64,000 bases of DNA from Pirellulales bacterium (GCA_019745975.1 JAIESQ010000031.1:62001-126000), one strand, 5' to 3'; shown: positions 7,695 to 17,897, counted from the stretch's first letter. Notes: generated by a model not told the origin, from the sequence alone. Translations and numbers: made by a program.

Positions 7695-9539
7695 CTACTC
7701 GGTACTGCTCTCCTCTTGGCGTTCTAGCTGGCGGCGCAATTCAGCGAGTTGATCCTCCGTAATCCGCGGCGCAGTTGTGGCGAGCATGTTCAGGAAGTGT
7801 TCGATTTCCCGGGCCTTCGAGGGAAAGCCGATGTTGCCTTCGGGACCGTCGGAGGTGGCCAGCGACTTAGCTTGCGCGTCGAGAATCGCGATCCAGGGAA
7901 CGCTCATCGCGATCCCTTTGTAATAGCGATCGATTACCTCATCCGCGTGCCGGAAACGTCCATCAATGCGCAAGTCGACGTAGTTCTCGTCGAAGACCGT
8001 CTTGTGCTCCTCGATGAATTGCTCGAGCCGGCGGCAGGCCGCGCAAAACGGACCAGAAAAATGCAGGAAAACCTTCTTGTCTTCTTGCTCTGCGCGAAGG
8101 AGCGCGGCCGCTAACAATTGTTCGGCATCCGGATACTGCGCCGCGTGATTCTCCAAGAACTTCAGGAGCTGCTCCGCGTCGGCGGCCAGGTTCTCCTTAC
8201 CGATGACGGCGCTCTTCATCGCCACGAGCCGATTTCGTTCGTCGAGCACCGCCACGGTGGGGAGCGATACGTACGGCGAAACAGGACGATAAGCGGCAAC
8301 CAGCGCCGACAGCGGCCGCATGTCACGAGGTGAGATCGGCATAAGTAGATAGTGGCCGAAAGACGGCGCCAGCGTGCGATCCTGCTCGCGCAACTGGAGA
8401 AACTTCAGCGCTAATTCGTCCGCGGGATCGCCCAAGACGATCAGAGTTCGCAGGTTCCGCTGCTGGCACTGCTTCCTGGCATTAGCAAGCCGATCGGCGA
8501 ATTCTCCGCGCGATTGGAAGAATTTGGGCGCCTTTTCTGTCCAGGCGATGGGCTCAATGCCGATGTGGCGCTCGACAACTACGTGCGAGCCGAGTCGACA
8601 ATAGACCGAAGTTCCCTTCTGACAGTTCAGACCCTCGATGCTGAAAAGCTCGGTCGGCACCGGCCGATTGACCGATTGCCATTGGAACTGGTGTTTGAGC
8701 TCGGTCGACGGGTGACCTGACATCGTGAGTTGCGTGGGAACCCAGACGCCGTCGACTTCGCTCCACCGGGCCTGAGTCACCCGGTAGGGCGCGGGCCAGC
8801 CATCCTGCTCCCTCGGGCCGCCTGGGCTGCGACGATCCTGAAGTTCGAACCGAGTCACCGAGAAGCCGTGTGACACATCGACCCACATTGTCCGCCGATG
8901 ATTGCCGTCGAACAGGAACCACCGCACGCGATAGAGCCCTTCCCCCTGGTCGACAATCTCATCGGGTGCAAAGCGGAGCAAGCCGTCCAAGACTGTTTCG
9001 AACAGCGTCCACTCCGCGGAATGATTGCTGACTAAGAGCCCGGCCGCGCGAATGTCAAACGCTTCGAGTGAAGAGTGCGGCGCCGCGGCCGGTCGATTTA
9101 TCCACACTTGCAGGCCACCGTCCATATAGTCCGCACTATGGTCGGCAGCGCGATAATAGGCGTAGCGATTGGTCGTGATGATTGGGTTCTTGAAGGTGCC
9201 GGGTGCCGCGGGATCATCGGGCATGAGCGATTCGCCCGATTTCGGCCACGTGGTGATGGTGCGCCGCGATTGCGTGCGATCGAATCGCAGCAGGTTTTGC
9301 TCCACATCGAAGGCACAAAAGAGTTCGACCGGCGTTTCCAAGCGACTCTCGCCAGAGCCGGTCACCGCGCTACCAGTGCAGCGCCAAATGCCACGACGAA
9401 GCTGCGCGCGGTGCGCACGCATTTGTTGGAACAGGTGCTCGGCGAGTTTGGCCCTCTCCTGGTCGGGTATCGGCTCGGCGATCGCCACGAAGGGAAGCGA
9501 AGTGGCTAGCAGAAAGATGGCGACTCGAAGCGGAAGCAA
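7695..9539 (-). CDS. Exported protein with C-terminal thioredoxin-like domain
   Basis: This 614-residue protein begins with a signal peptide (MLPLRVAIFLLATSLPFVAIA). A long beta-rich N-terminal region of about 330 residues resembles planctomycete proteins that describe an outer-membrane-lipoprotein-like fold; I do not assign it. The C-terminal 150 residues form a thioredoxin-like domain with the active-site motif CAAC at 499-502 (FSGPFCAACRR) and the cis-proline region SVPWIAI. It is likely a periplasmic disulfide oxidoreductase or sensor. The last residues are Glu/Gln-rich. It ends 53 nt from the IS110 remnant, convergent to it. Confidence 0.8.
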   Translation of the reverse strand: MLPLRVAIFLLATSLPFVAIAEPIPDQERAKLAEHLFQQMRAHRAQLRRGIWRCTGSAVTGSGESRLETPVELFCAFDVEQNLLRFDRTQSRRTITTWPKSGESLMPDDPAAPGTFKNPIITTNRYAYYRAADHSADYMDGGLQVWINRPAAAPHSSLEAFDIRAAGLLVSNHSAEWTLFETVLDGLLRFAPDEIVDQGEGLYRVRWFLFDGNHRRTMWVDVSHGFSVTRFELQDRRSPGGPREQDGWPAPYRVTQARWSEVDGVWVPTQLTMSGHPSTELKHQFQWQSVNRPVPTELFSIEGLNCQKGTSVYCRLGSHVVVERHIGIEPIAWTEKAPKFFQSRGEFADRLANARKQCQQRNLRTLIVLGDPADELALKFLQLREQDRTLAPSFGHYLLMPISPRDMRPLSALVAAYRPVSPYVSLPTVAVLDERNRLVAMKSAVIGKENLAADAEQLLKFLENHAAQYPDAEQLLAAALLRAEQEDKKVFLHFSGPFCAACRRLEQFIEEHKTVFDENYVDLRIDGRFRHADEVIDRYYKGIAMSVPWIAILDAQAKSLATSDGPEGNIGFPSKAREIEHFLNMLATTAPRITEDQLAELRRQLERQEESSTE

Positions 9540-9650
9540 GGTCTCTCCTTTCGTGGCCAGGAGAAAGTTCGGCCTGCGGCATTAGAACCTGTGCGATTCC
9601 AATGACTTCACGATAGCTATTGCTAAGACCGCAGGCTACGGCGGGTCGCC

Positions 9651-12044
9651 TTACTTCGCCGGTTTGACCAGCTCGACCAGCACCTTGTGGATCGTGCCGG
9701 TGAAGGCGTTGTCCCCTTCGGCGTAGTCCTCGGTCACCGGGGTCGCTTCGTCGCTGCCGACGTCAGCCGTTTCGTCGGCCGAGAAAACGCCCAACTGCGT
9801 GCGGTCGATGCGCCCTTCGGCCACCTTGGCGCCGTCAACCAGAATCGTGCCGACGCCTCCTTTGCCCAATCCGCCACCGTCGTACGCGAACTCGAAGCGA
9901 AGCTGGTGCTTGCCGGGCGCGAGCGCATCGGGCGCGGCGATCGTGAACCGCTCCAGCCCGAGGAAGTTGTAGACGTACGTCGGGCGGCCTTCTTTGAAGT
10001 ACAAGCTCCAGCCGCCGAAGCGACCCGCCTGGGCGAGGATCACGCCCGAGGCGCCACCGTCGGGGATCGTCACGTCGGCCGTGATTGTGTGCGAGAGGTT
10101 TTTGACGTTGATGAAGACGTTCTCGGTCATGCCGCGCATGCCGGGAAAGAGCGACAGCGACGTGCGGCCGTCCATCAGGTCGGGGCGGCCCACCAGCCGA
10201 GCGTTCATGCGATCCAGCGTGCGGTCGTCAAGCGGCAGCACCTGGTATTTGATCGCCTCGGTGATGAACAGCTCTTGCAGCTCCTTGAGTTTCTTGGGGT
10301 TCTTGGCGGCCAGGTTGTTGGCCAGGCTGAAGTCGCTGCGGGTGTCGTAGAGCTCCCACTTGTCGCTGGCCAGCGGGGCGCGGGGTTGCATTTCCCAGGC
10401 CGCGCGATGCACGGTGCCGGCCAGCCAGCCATCGTGGTAGATCGAGCGATTGCCAAAAATCTCGAAGTACTGCGTGGGGTGCCGCGTGGGCGCTTTTGCA
10501 TCGTCGAACGTGTAGACCATTGACACGCCTTCGATCGGAGTTTGCTTCGTGCCGTCGACGATTTTGGGCTCGGGCAAGCCGGCCGCTTCGAGCACCGTGG
10601 GAGCGACGTCGATCACATGATGAAACTGCGGGCGGACTTCCCCGCGAGCCTTGATGCGCGCGGGCCAGTGGACGACCAGCCCATTGCGCGTGCCGCCGAA
10701 ATCGGACGCCACCTGCTTGGTCCAGGCGAAGGGGGCGTCGCCGGCCACGGCCCAGCCGGCCGCGAAGTGGTTGTACGACATCGGGCCGCCCAGCTCGTCG
10801 TAGTGCTTGAGGATGTCCTCGACGGATTCGGGGACGCCGTTGAAGTAGCTGTACTCGTTGAACAGGCCGTTCATGCCTCCTTCGGCGCTGGTACCGTTGT
10901 CGCCGATGATGTAATAGACGAGCGTGTCGTCGAGCTGGCCGAGGTCTTCGAGGGCCTGCACGACGCGGCTCACCTCGGCATCGACGTACTCGCCATAGCC
11001 GGCGTAAATCTCCATCTGCCGGGCGAAGAGTTTCTTTTCGTCGGCCGAGAGTTTGTCCCAATCCTTGATGGCGGCCGGCTTGGGAGCGAGCTTGGTGCCG
11101 GCGGGCACCACGCCCAGCTTGATCTGCCGGGCGAGCGTTTCTTCGCGCATGCGGTCCCAGCCAGCGTCGAACTTACCGCGGTATTTTTCGATCCACTCCT
11201 TGGGCACGTGATGCGGGGCGTGGGTCGCGCCGGGCGCGTAGTACATGAAGAATGGCCGGTCGGGCGTGAGCGACTTTTCGAACTGCATCCAGGCGATGGC
11301 CTGGTTCGTCATGTCAGTGAGGAAGTGGTAGCCGGGTGTTTTGGGGGTCTCGATCTGGTTAAGCCCTTCGTAGAGCATGGGGGCCCACTGGTTGGTTTCG
11401 CCGCCGAGGAAGCCATAGAACTTGTCGAAGCCGGAGCGCGTGGGCCAGCGATCGGTGGGGCCCGACGGGCTGACCTCCCAGGCGGCGGTCTCGTGGCTTT
11501 TGCCGAACGCGCCGGTGCAAAAACCGTTGTGGCGCAGCATTTGGGCCAGCGGGGCGACGCTGTTGGGGCGCTGGCCGGTTTGGCCGGGGAAGGCCGTGGC
11601 CGTTTCGGTGATCGATCCCATGTTGCACATGTGATGGTTGCGGCCGGTGAGCAAGGCGGCGCGGGTGGGAGAGCAAAGCGCCGTGGTGTGGAAGTGGTTA
11701 TAGCGCAAGCCGGCGGCGGCCAGTCGTTCGGCGGTCGGCATGTGAATTGGCCCGCCGAAAGCGCTCGACATGCCAAAGCCCATGTCGTCGATCAAGACGA
11801 CAAGCACGTTGGGAGCGCCGGCGGGGGCTTTCACTTGGAAGCGCGCGGGGGGCTTGGCGTTGCGGGCGTCGAGCACGGTGGAGTGCGGAATGTTGGGCTC
11901 GGGGATCGGGAGAACCGTGCGGTCGAGCTTGGCAGCGGCGGGTGCTTGTGCCCGCGCGTGCCGAGTGAAATCGCCCGTGGCGGCGATCCAGGCGAGCGTC
12001 GACAAAAGCGCAATCGCGGCGGCGAGGAAACACTTGGTGCGCAT
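9651..12044 (-). CDS. Arylsulfatase, formylglycine-dependent, exported
   Basis: A 797-residue sulfatase with a signal peptide. Metal ligands lie in VLIDDMGFG (Asp86, Asp87). The sulfatase signature LCSPTRAALLTGRNHH has Cys124, the residue converted to formylglycine by the maturation enzyme. Further core motifs are GKSHE, THAPHH and IIGDNGTSAEGG. The last 130 residues form an extra beta-sandwich domain (TVTIPDGGASGVILAQ onwards) as seen in large PAS-like arylsulfatases. Planctomycetes carry many sulfatases for sulfated polysaccharides. No polysaccharide lyase is adjacent, so the substrate is open. Confidence 0.93.
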   Translation of the reverse strand: MRTKCFLAAAIALLSTLAWIAATGDFTRHARAQAPAAAKLDRTVLPIPEPNIPHSTVLDARNAKPPARFQVKAPAGAPNVLVVLIDDMGFGMSSAFGGPIHMPTAERLAAAGLRYNHFHTTALCSPTRAALLTGRNHHMCNMGSITETATAFPGQTGQRPNSVAPLAQMLRHNGFCTGAFGKSHETAAWEVSPSGPTDRWPTRSGFDKFYGFLGGETNQWAPMLYEGLNQIETPKTPGYHFLTDMTNQAIAWMQFEKSLTPDRPFFMYYAPGATHAPHHVPKEWIEKYRGKFDAGWDRMREETLARQIKLGVVPAGTKLAPKPAAIKDWDKLSADEKKLFARQMEIYAGYGEYVDAEVSRVVQALEDLGQLDDTLVYYIIGDNGTSAEGGMNGLFNEYSYFNGVPESVEDILKHYDELGGPMSYNHFAAGWAVAGDAPFAWTKQVASDFGGTRNGLVVHWPARIKARGEVRPQFHHVIDVAPTVLEAAGLPEPKIVDGTKQTPIEGVSMVYTFDDAKAPTRHPTQYFEIFGNRSIYHDGWLAGTVHRAAWEMQPRAPLASDKWELYDTRSDFSLANNLAAKNPKKLKELQELFITEAIKYQVLPLDDRTLDRMNARLVGRPDLMDGRTSLSLFPGMRGMTENVFINVKNLSHTITADVTIPDGGASGVILAQAGRFGGWSLYFKEGRPTYVYNFLGLERFTIAAPDALAPGKHQLRFEFAYDGGGLGKGGVGTILVDGAKVAEGRIDRTQLGVFSADETADVGSDEATPVTEDYAEGDNAFTGTIHKVLVELVKPAK

Positions 12045-12494
12045 CGGATGAAGCTCCGGCGGGTATCTTTTAAGTTATTTGACAGTGACCGGTTGGGGAT
12101 TGTACGAAACGCCGCTCCGCTTGGCGAGAAGCGGTGCGATTAGCGCGTCGCCCTCGAGCACTCGCGGAAGGAGTGGTCTCGACGCATCCATGCTAGCGGC
12201 CACTGGCGCGCGGCCCAGGAAGGTAGCGGCACCATCGGAGTAAGTGCGTCTTTGCAGAGCGCTTTGGGGATGCGTATTCTCATGCTTCCTTGGCCGCGCA
12301 GCGGCCGCAGCACTTAGCCGTGGGTGTTAACCCACGGACGCCAAGCGCCTAAACACCACAAAGCCGCGCAGCGGCGACAGCGACCTGGGCAACCGACGGG
12401 CGGGATGTCGCCGCTGCGCGGCTTTGGATTCTGCGCGACGGTTCCCGTGGGCTGTCGCCCACGGCTAAGCGCCATCGCCGCTGCGCGGCGGATT
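12045..12494. other. Intergenic gap with nested palindromes
   Basis: No gene is visible. The right half (about 12300-12490) is almost entirely palindromic: an inner 20-bp perfect inverted repeat, an outer pair built on CTTAGCCGTGGG / CCCACGGCTAAG, and a further GCCGCTGCGCGGC copy close to the stop of the lipase-like gene. The left half shows nothing recognisable. Confidence 0.6.
12360..12425. repeat. Perfect 20-bp inverted repeat, part of a dispersed intergenic repeat
   Basis: Bases 12360-12379 and 12406-12425 (TGTCGCCGCTGCGCGGCTTT on the right) are exact reverse complements separated by 26 nt. The block 12405-12472 is repeated in diverged form at 45077-45148, so this is a dispersed element rather than a one-off terminator. 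It could also end transcription from the flanking convergent genes. Confidence 0.75.
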
Positions 12495-14258
12495 CTAGCG
12501 ATTTTTGCCGCTGGCCGACTCGAAGTCCGGCACATCGTCGCGCGCGGCAATCTCAGACTCCAAAGTGGCCAGGTGCTCGCGGAGAATACGGGCGACCTCT
12601 TGCGACGTTTCGAGCTGCCGCTGCACTTGCGTGTGCTTGGCGCGAACGCCGATCTGGCTTTCGGCGCACGGGAAGTTCGCGCTCTGGATTGAGACGACTT
12701 TGTCTCCTTCCCCTTCGCGCAAGTCGTAATAACCGTAACCGATGACCGAGTGGAACGTGACGCAGGGATTCAGGGGTAATGAGTCGATCGCGCGCAGCAC
12801 CCCACTATCGGGGTCGAGCATTTCGACGCTGGTGGGGATGCGCTCCGAGACCTCCGGAGAGAAGACGCCCGGGTTGTCGCGCTCGAGCTGCTCATGACGG
12901 TTTCGCTGCGTGTCGTCCGGCCGCACGAGGGCAGAGCTGAGCCGGCCAACGGGGCGCCTCGCCCAGACCGATCCCCGATGCGGCGTTGCCAGAAAGATCA
13001 CGCGGCGCACATTTGGCACCGGGTCGAAAAAGCAGAGTTGCCGCAGTTGCTCGCGCGTCATCTCCGTGGTGGCAATCGCCTCCAAGGGGCGATTGGCGAT
13101 TGCGCTCCAGAGTATCTCCTGGCTCGAGCTCGCTTGCATCTTGCAGATCAGTCCCCCCATGCTGTGGCCGACCAGCACCAGGTGGCCGAGCGCGGGGTCG
13201 CAGCCGTCGGGGTCGATCGTCGCCAGCGCGCGGTATAGATCGCTTCGCAGGCGGGCCGCCGATTCGAGAAACGGCCGGCCGGTCGCGTAGCGAAAGCCCC
13301 AGATCTGAAAATGGTCGCAGAAGCCGGGGATAGCGCGCAGATCGTTGGCCAGATCGAGCCAGGAGAGCGGATTCGAGGCCAACCCATGGACCATGATGAC
13401 CGGAATCTTGCCCGGTTGATACGGCTCGACCATGAACAGGCCGGGGTTCCGGATGCGGGTGGGAGAGATGAACGGAGTCAGCCAATTGGCCAGTTGCGGG
13501 TTGAGAATTTCACGCAGCGCGGCGGGGGCCGAGATATCGCTGGCCAACGGGCGCGGCGCCGGTAGTTCGGGGTGCGTCTTCGCGCGCAGCGGATCGAAAA
13601 GCTCGAGATTGACTCCGCCCGTAGGGCAGGGTCGCAGTAGTGCTGTGGCGGCGAACATGCCGCCGGGGGGGAGGAAGCCTTCTTCGCGATAGCAACCCGT
13701 GGGGCAAGTGCGCTGCACGACGACCGGGACACCCCAGCCTTCGCAGCGGTACTGGCGGTTGATGTATTCGCTTTTGTAATGTCCGATGGGAAACAGCGCC
13801 TGGAAGTCGTCGTGCTGCCAGACGAAGCCGTGCGGGACCAAGGGAACCAGCAGGCAGCGACCTGGCGCGTTGACGATCACGCCTTGTCCGGGGACGAGCC
13901 GGCCATGGCGTTGAGCGGTTGTGATGAAGCGGGCCGTGCTGGTGTGGTAGATCTCGCTAGCCAGCGCGCCGTCGTGCGACGTCCCGCAGAGTTGGTTGAG
14001 CGCTGTCCAAGCCGTGACCGCAGCCTGATAGTGCAAATCGACGGCCGTTTGGTCCTTGGCGCGGTCGGCCAAGGTCGCGCGAGCCGCCAGGGCGCGCGCC
14101 GATTCGAGCGCGTCGGGCGGCTCACAGGTTGCTGCGCTGGGCGCGCAGAGCTGCACGAGCTTGAGAGAGCGAGGCTCATGCCAGGCGTTTCGGCAGCATC
14201 CGCTGCCAACAAGCGCGAGCACGAGCAGCGTCCGTGCGAAGGAGCTGCCGCGGGGCAT
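12495..14258 (-). CDS. Exported alpha/beta-hydrolase, lipase/esterase-like
   Basis: A 587-residue protein with a hydrophobic N-terminus ending in SGCC, suggestive of lipoprotein processing although the lipobox is imperfect. An N-terminal region of about 270 residues is unassigned. The hydrolase core starts at IPVIMVHGLASNP (oxyanion region, residue 291). The nucleophile elbow VLVGHSMGG has Ser366, and FLATPHRGS follows, typical of triacylglycerol-lipase and PGAP1-like families. The acid/histidine pair is probably near DKVVSIQSA. The substrate is unknown; an extracytoplasmic ester is likely. Confidence 0.8.
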   Translation of the reverse strand: MPRGSSFARTLLVLALVGSGCCRNAWHEPRSLKLVQLCAPSAATCEPPDALESARALAARATLADRAKDQTAVDLHYQAAVTAWTALNQLCGTSHDGALASEIYHTSTARFITTAQRHGRLVPGQGVIVNAPGRCLLVPLVPHGFVWQHDDFQALFPIGHYKSEYINRQYRCEGWGVPVVVQRTCPTGCYREEGFLPPGGMFAATALLRPCPTGGVNLELFDPLRAKTHPELPAPRPLASDISAPAALREILNPQLANWLTPFISPTRIRNPGLFMVEPYQPGKIPVIMVHGLASNPLSWLDLANDLRAIPGFCDHFQIWGFRYATGRPFLESAARLRSDLYRALATIDPDGCDPALGHLVLVGHSMGGLICKMQASSSQEILWSAIANRPLEAIATTEMTREQLRQLCFFDPVPNVRRVIFLATPHRGSVWARRPVGRLSSALVRPDDTQRNRHEQLERDNPGVFSPEVSERIPTSVEMLDPDSGVLRAIDSLPLNPCVTFHSVIGYGYYDLREGEGDKVVSIQSANFPCAESQIGVRAKHTQVQRQLETSQEVARILREHLATLESEIAARDDVPDFESASGKNR

Positions 14259-14695
<437 letters not shown>

Positions 14696-16024
14696 CTAGA
14701 ACCAGCACAGCACGCCGAAGATGATGCCGTGCAGTACCAGGTTGTTGTTTGGCTTGATGGTGGCGATTTCCGGCGTATCGACCAGGAAGTGCGGGAACTG
14801 CTGATCGGCCGTCCCCACGCCGGTGACCGCCATGAAGCGGTAACCGCCGTAGACGCTCCAGTTCGGGGCGAAGGCCCAGTTCAGGCCCACGTCGATCGAG
14901 CCGATGAACGAGGCGATCGTGCGGTTGGCGTGCACGTCGATGGCATTGAGGCCATCTCCGCGATAGACCGAGAACCGCGAATCCATCCAGTTCGGACCGA
15001 CGCCGAACTTGGGCATGGCGAAAACGCTCCACGTCGGCAGGAAGAACCAATTAGCGATGCTGCCGACCTGGAAGGCCAGAATCGAGTTCTTCATCTGGGA
15101 GTTCATGTAGGCTTCTTCGAGGCCGCCGTTGTTGCCGAACTCGAAGCCGTTGGCGACCGAACCGAAGATCACACTCTCGTTCCAGCGGAAGTAGCGCAGG
15201 CCGTACAACCAGCCGAAGACCACCGAACCGCTTGGCGAGGCAAATGGCGCCGTGAAGCCGTTAACTTCGAAGTTGTAGAAATTGTCGCGACGCCAAATCT
15301 GGTGGGCGTTGGCGTCATCGAAGAAGTGGCTCGCTGGTTGCCCGCCGATATCGACGAAGGTGAGGTCGATCGGCGTGACCAGACCGCCTGGACCATTGGT
15401 GGTCAGGGCCGTACCAGCCATCGTGCTGGTACCCCAGAACGAGACCTCGGCGGCGCCGCCGCCGCAGAACTGGCGTCCGAAGGCAACCGCGCCCCCCGGC
15501 ACCCAGTCGAACGGGGTGTCGTTGAGCTTCATCATCTGGTTGAAGTTATTGAAGTTGTCGGCCGTAGTCCAAACCTGATTCGGCTCGTTGCGCGTGAGTA
15601 CCACACCACCGATGCCGCCGAACCAGGCAGGGCGGGGGCCGCAGCATGTGTTCGAGCATCCGCTACACGAAGCGCAGGAACCTTTCAGCGAATCTTCCCA
15701 GCAGCTCTCGGCCTCGCTCCCGGCCATGTCGACGTGGTCGGTGGCGCCATCGTCGACTACAGTCCCTTCGCGGTATCCGACCTGGCTCGTAGCGTATGAG
15801 CTTGTGTAGCCTTGGGTGGCATAGGGATTAATGGAGTATCGTTGTGCTCCCGACCAGGGATTGGTGGCTGAGTAGACCGCGCCACCGCCGTTGTAGGTCA
15901 CCTGCGGCGAGACGACGCCGCTGGGGAGCGGCAACATGGCCGGCGAACTATATCCCTGCTGGGCCAAGCTGGGCAGGGCGACACCTAGCGTCGCGAGTGC
16001 GACCAGAAAACCAAGAAATCGCAT
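14696..16024 (-). CDS. Exported outer-membrane beta-barrel protein, BBP7-like
   Basis: A 442-residue protein with a signal peptide (MRFLGFLVALATLGVALPSLA). A low-complexity Ser/Tyr/Thr region and a Cys-rich insert (CASCSGCSNTCC) follow, then a beta-rich domain beginning RPAWFGGIGGVVLTRN. Alternating hydrophobic and aromatic strands, Gly-rich turns (GWLYGLRYFRW, YGGYRFMAVTG) and a C-terminal Phe are typical of outer-membrane barrels. Planctomycetes have many paralogues of the putative porin family BBP7, and this one resembles them from memory. The role could be a porin or structural surface protein. The ATG start has an upstream GAAAGGAGT-like site. Confidence 0.75.
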   Translation of the reverse strand: MRFLGFLVALATLGVALPSLAQQGYSSPAMLPLPSGVVSPQVTYNGGGAVYSATNPWSGAQRYSINPYATQGYTSSYATSQVGYREGTVVDDGATDHVDMAGSEAESCWEDSLKGSCASCSGCSNTCCGPRPAWFGGIGGVVLTRNEPNQVWTTADNFNNFNQMMKLNDTPFDWVPGGAVAFGRQFCGGGAAEVSFWGTSTMAGTALTTNGPGGLVTPIDLTFVDIGGQPASHFFDDANAHQIWRRDNFYNFEVNGFTAPFASPSGSVVFGWLYGLRYFRWNESVIFGSVANGFEFGNNGGLEEAYMNSQMKNSILAFQVGSIANWFFLPTWSVFAMPKFGVGPNWMDSRFSVYRGDGLNAIDVHANRTIASFIGSIDVGLNWAFAPNWSVYGGYRFMAVTGVGTADQQFPHFLVDTPEIATIKPNNNLVLHGIIFGVLCWF

Positions 16025-16355
16025 CGCCGTTCGACTCCTTTCGCGAACTCCCTAGCGCCGCTACAAATCCGTCGGTTCGGCGGCGCAAGATCCGCCTGTC
16101 CCGCGGCGGGGAGAGATTCCGTTTGCTACTGGGAATCGACCGGCCGAGGCGCCGCAGTCTCGCCAAAGGCGCTGCTTCACCGCGGGATTTTGCCCGGTTG
16201 TAATGATGCGTCGCGCACAGTCGGCAAAGTGCCCCTAGGCGGTACGACGCAACGAGGCCCTCAGACGGACGAGTCTTTCGGCACGCGAAGCTGTAAGGGT
16301 TGTGCGGGGCCCTCGCAAGCTCGGGTACGAAAAGCCGAGATCCTGCTTGATCGCA
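16025..16355. other. Intergenic gap, upstream region of the BBP7-like gene
   Basis: About 330 bases without a supportable gene or clear palindrome. It should contain the promoter of the BBP7-like gene, but no confident -35/-10 pair was found. Confidence 0.45.
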
Positions 16356-16880
16356 CTAGACGATGATCGAGGTCACCGATTGAAAGCCGGGATCGGAGCG
16401 GATCGGATCGAAATCGCTCTCACGTTGGGCAAGTTCCTTAAAGTGTGGCTCGATCGCGCAGGCCTTGCGGAGCAACGTCACGGCGCGCTCGGTGTGACCT
16501 TGCAAGCTGGTATAACAAGCGAGGTTGTAGGTGAGTAGCGCGCGTTCCTCGCGGGTGGGCTCGGCGGTCAAGGCGCGCTGGAGCGCCTCGATGGCCAGAT
16601 CGAGCCGACCGGTGCGCTTGTGGCACCAACCCAGGGCGATCCAGACATTGATTTTGCTGGGGAGCCGCTCGGCAGCTCGGTTCAAAGGCACGAGGGCTTC
16701 TTCATAGCGTTCGAGCGAGCGCAGCGCCTCTCCGCGGAGATAGTCGACCGAGCCTTGCGAGCTGTTGGGCTGCTCGATTTGATCCAGCACGCCTAGCGCG
16801 TGCTCAGCCATGCCTAGCTCGAGATAGCCTTCGGCCTCGCGCAGTCGTTGGGCGAGTCGTAAGCGAGCGAATTCCGACAC
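16356..16880 (-). CDS. Tetratricopeptide-repeat protein
   Basis: A 174-residue protein of three to four TPR units (for example VWIALGWCHKRTGRLDLAIEALQRAL and TYNLACYTSLQGHTERAVTLLRKA in successive units). It ends in a tail with DFDPIRSDPGF, which is common at the end of TPR domains of this type. A GTG at 16880 preceded by GGAG was chosen. The frame extends to 17015, but the extra residues are low-complexity and unlike a protein start. There is no signal peptide, so it is probably a cytoplasmic interaction module; the partner is unknown. Confidence 0.78.
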   Translation of the reverse strand: MSEFARLRLAQRLREAEGYLELGMAEHALGVLDQIEQPNSSQGSVDYLRGEALRSLERYEEALVPLNRAAERLPSKINVWIALGWCHKRTGRLDLAIEALQRALTAEPTREERALLTYNLACYTSLQGHTERAVTLLRKACAIEPHFKELAQRESDFDPIRSDPGFQSVTSIIV

Positions 16881-17211
16881 GCCAAGGCTCCGTGTGTCGA
16901 GTCGTCGGGACGCGTGGCCTGATGCAGTTGGACTTGCGAGGCAGTTGGGCCGTCCGAATCGATTGTACTTTGTCGCGCGCCGCGCCGCGACGACGTTCCA
17001 CGCGGTCGCGAGCACGAGGGCGTGGCTTCAGCGTGCTGTTGACCAGCCGCCACGACGTTGTCGCGTTTTGACAGCACGTGCGATCCCCCGCCTCCTACGG
17101 ACGCGCTGGCAGGAATCTCCGAAGGCCAAGCGGCCAGCGGTTTAAGAGCCAAGCTTCAAAGCGGGTTTCGGCTGGGGCGCGAAGAATGCTTGTTAGCCCG
17201 ATAGCTGGCAC
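16881..17211. other. Intergenic gap between divergent genes
   Basis: About 330 bases between the TPR gene and the small membrane protein gene. Short frames occur on both strands, but none has coding character. No terminator or repeat stands out; promoters for both neighbours are expected here. Confidence 0.4.
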
Positions 17212-17529
17212 TTGTTGGCCGGCTTTGTCCGCGTGCTCATCACGAAACCTGCCGTGCGCTGGATCGTTGGCCTATCTCTGGCTCTCATCATCGCCCTGTG
17301 GTGGGCGTGTCAGGCGGACGTTTCTCCGGGAATGGCGCAGCGCGGCGAGCTGGCCGCCTGGCGGCGGACCGTCAACGGTTGGGAGCAGCGCGATGCATGG
17401 CAACTGGGGCCCGCCCCTCGACCGCCACTCCACCCGGTGGCTGTGCTGGCGTTGCAACTCGTTGCCGCGATTGGCCTGTTGGTGCAACACCAGGAGCTGA
17501 CCGCGCCGGGGCGCGCCGCACGACGCTGA
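17212..17529 (+). CDS. Small hypothetical membrane protein (two TM segments)
   Basis: A 105-residue frame with two hydrophobic helices, WIVGLSLALIIALWWAC (about residues 17-33) and VAVLALQLVAAIGLLVQ (about 76-92), separated by a charged loop. The start is uncertain: TTG at 17212 or GTG at 17233, neither with a strong ribosome-binding site. The clean helix pattern and a stop just past a basic tail support coding. I recognise no family. Confidence 0.5.
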   Translation: MLAGFVRVLITKPAVRWIVGLSLALIIALWWACQADVSPGMAQRGELAAWRRTVNGWEQRDAWQLGPAPRPPLHPVAVLALQLVAAIGLLVQHQELTAPGRAARR

Positions 17530-17561
17530 CGCGCCATGCGTTCGGGCGCGAGAGGGATCGG

Positions 17562-17897
17562 TTACTCGACCCTGCTCGATACGTCGCGGCGCACGGTACG
17601 GCTGGTGGGGACTTCCCCTTCCATTTCAACCGACGGCTCGGCCGGGACGGCCGCGTTGTACGACGCCGGCGCCGCCGAAGAGCCACTGCTGCTGGGAGTC
17701 GCCTGCTCGGTCGAAGCCATGCCATTGGCGGGCGCACCGGAGTTCGTCGCGGCGTAGGTCGACGCAGCGTTGTAGCTGGGCGCCGAAGCGGTCGGGTATC
17801 CTCCGCTTCCGCAAGGTCCACGGCCGCCGCACCAACCACAGCAGCCGCTGGCCGCCGACACAGACAAGGCGCAAAGGAGCGTGGCGATCCCTCGCAT
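17562..17897 (-). CDS. Small cysteine-rich exported (lipo)protein
   Basis: A 111-residue protein beginning with a short signal sequence (MRGIATLLCALSVSAASGCC) whose ASGC end fits lipoprotein processing. A Gly/Cys cluster (GCCGWCGGRGPCGSGG) follows, then a low-complexity Ala/Ser/Thr region and a charged C-terminus. Such short Cys-Gly lipoproteins of unknown function are common in planctomycetes. The ATG at 17897 has GGAG a little upstream. A longer frame to 17954 lacks a signal sequence at its start and was rejected. Confidence 0.65.
   Translation of the reverse strand: MRGIATLLCALSVSAASGCCGWCGGRGPCGSGGYPTASAPSYNAASTYAATNSGAPANGMASTEQATPSSSGSSAAPASYNAAVPAEPSVEMEGEVPTSRTVRRDVSSRVE

Noticed and set aside
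10542-12143. 533-codon frame on + strand opposite the sulfatase
   Set aside because: It is the high-GC mirror of a gene with clear sulfatase motifs; the translation shows no motifs and only composition-driven repeats.
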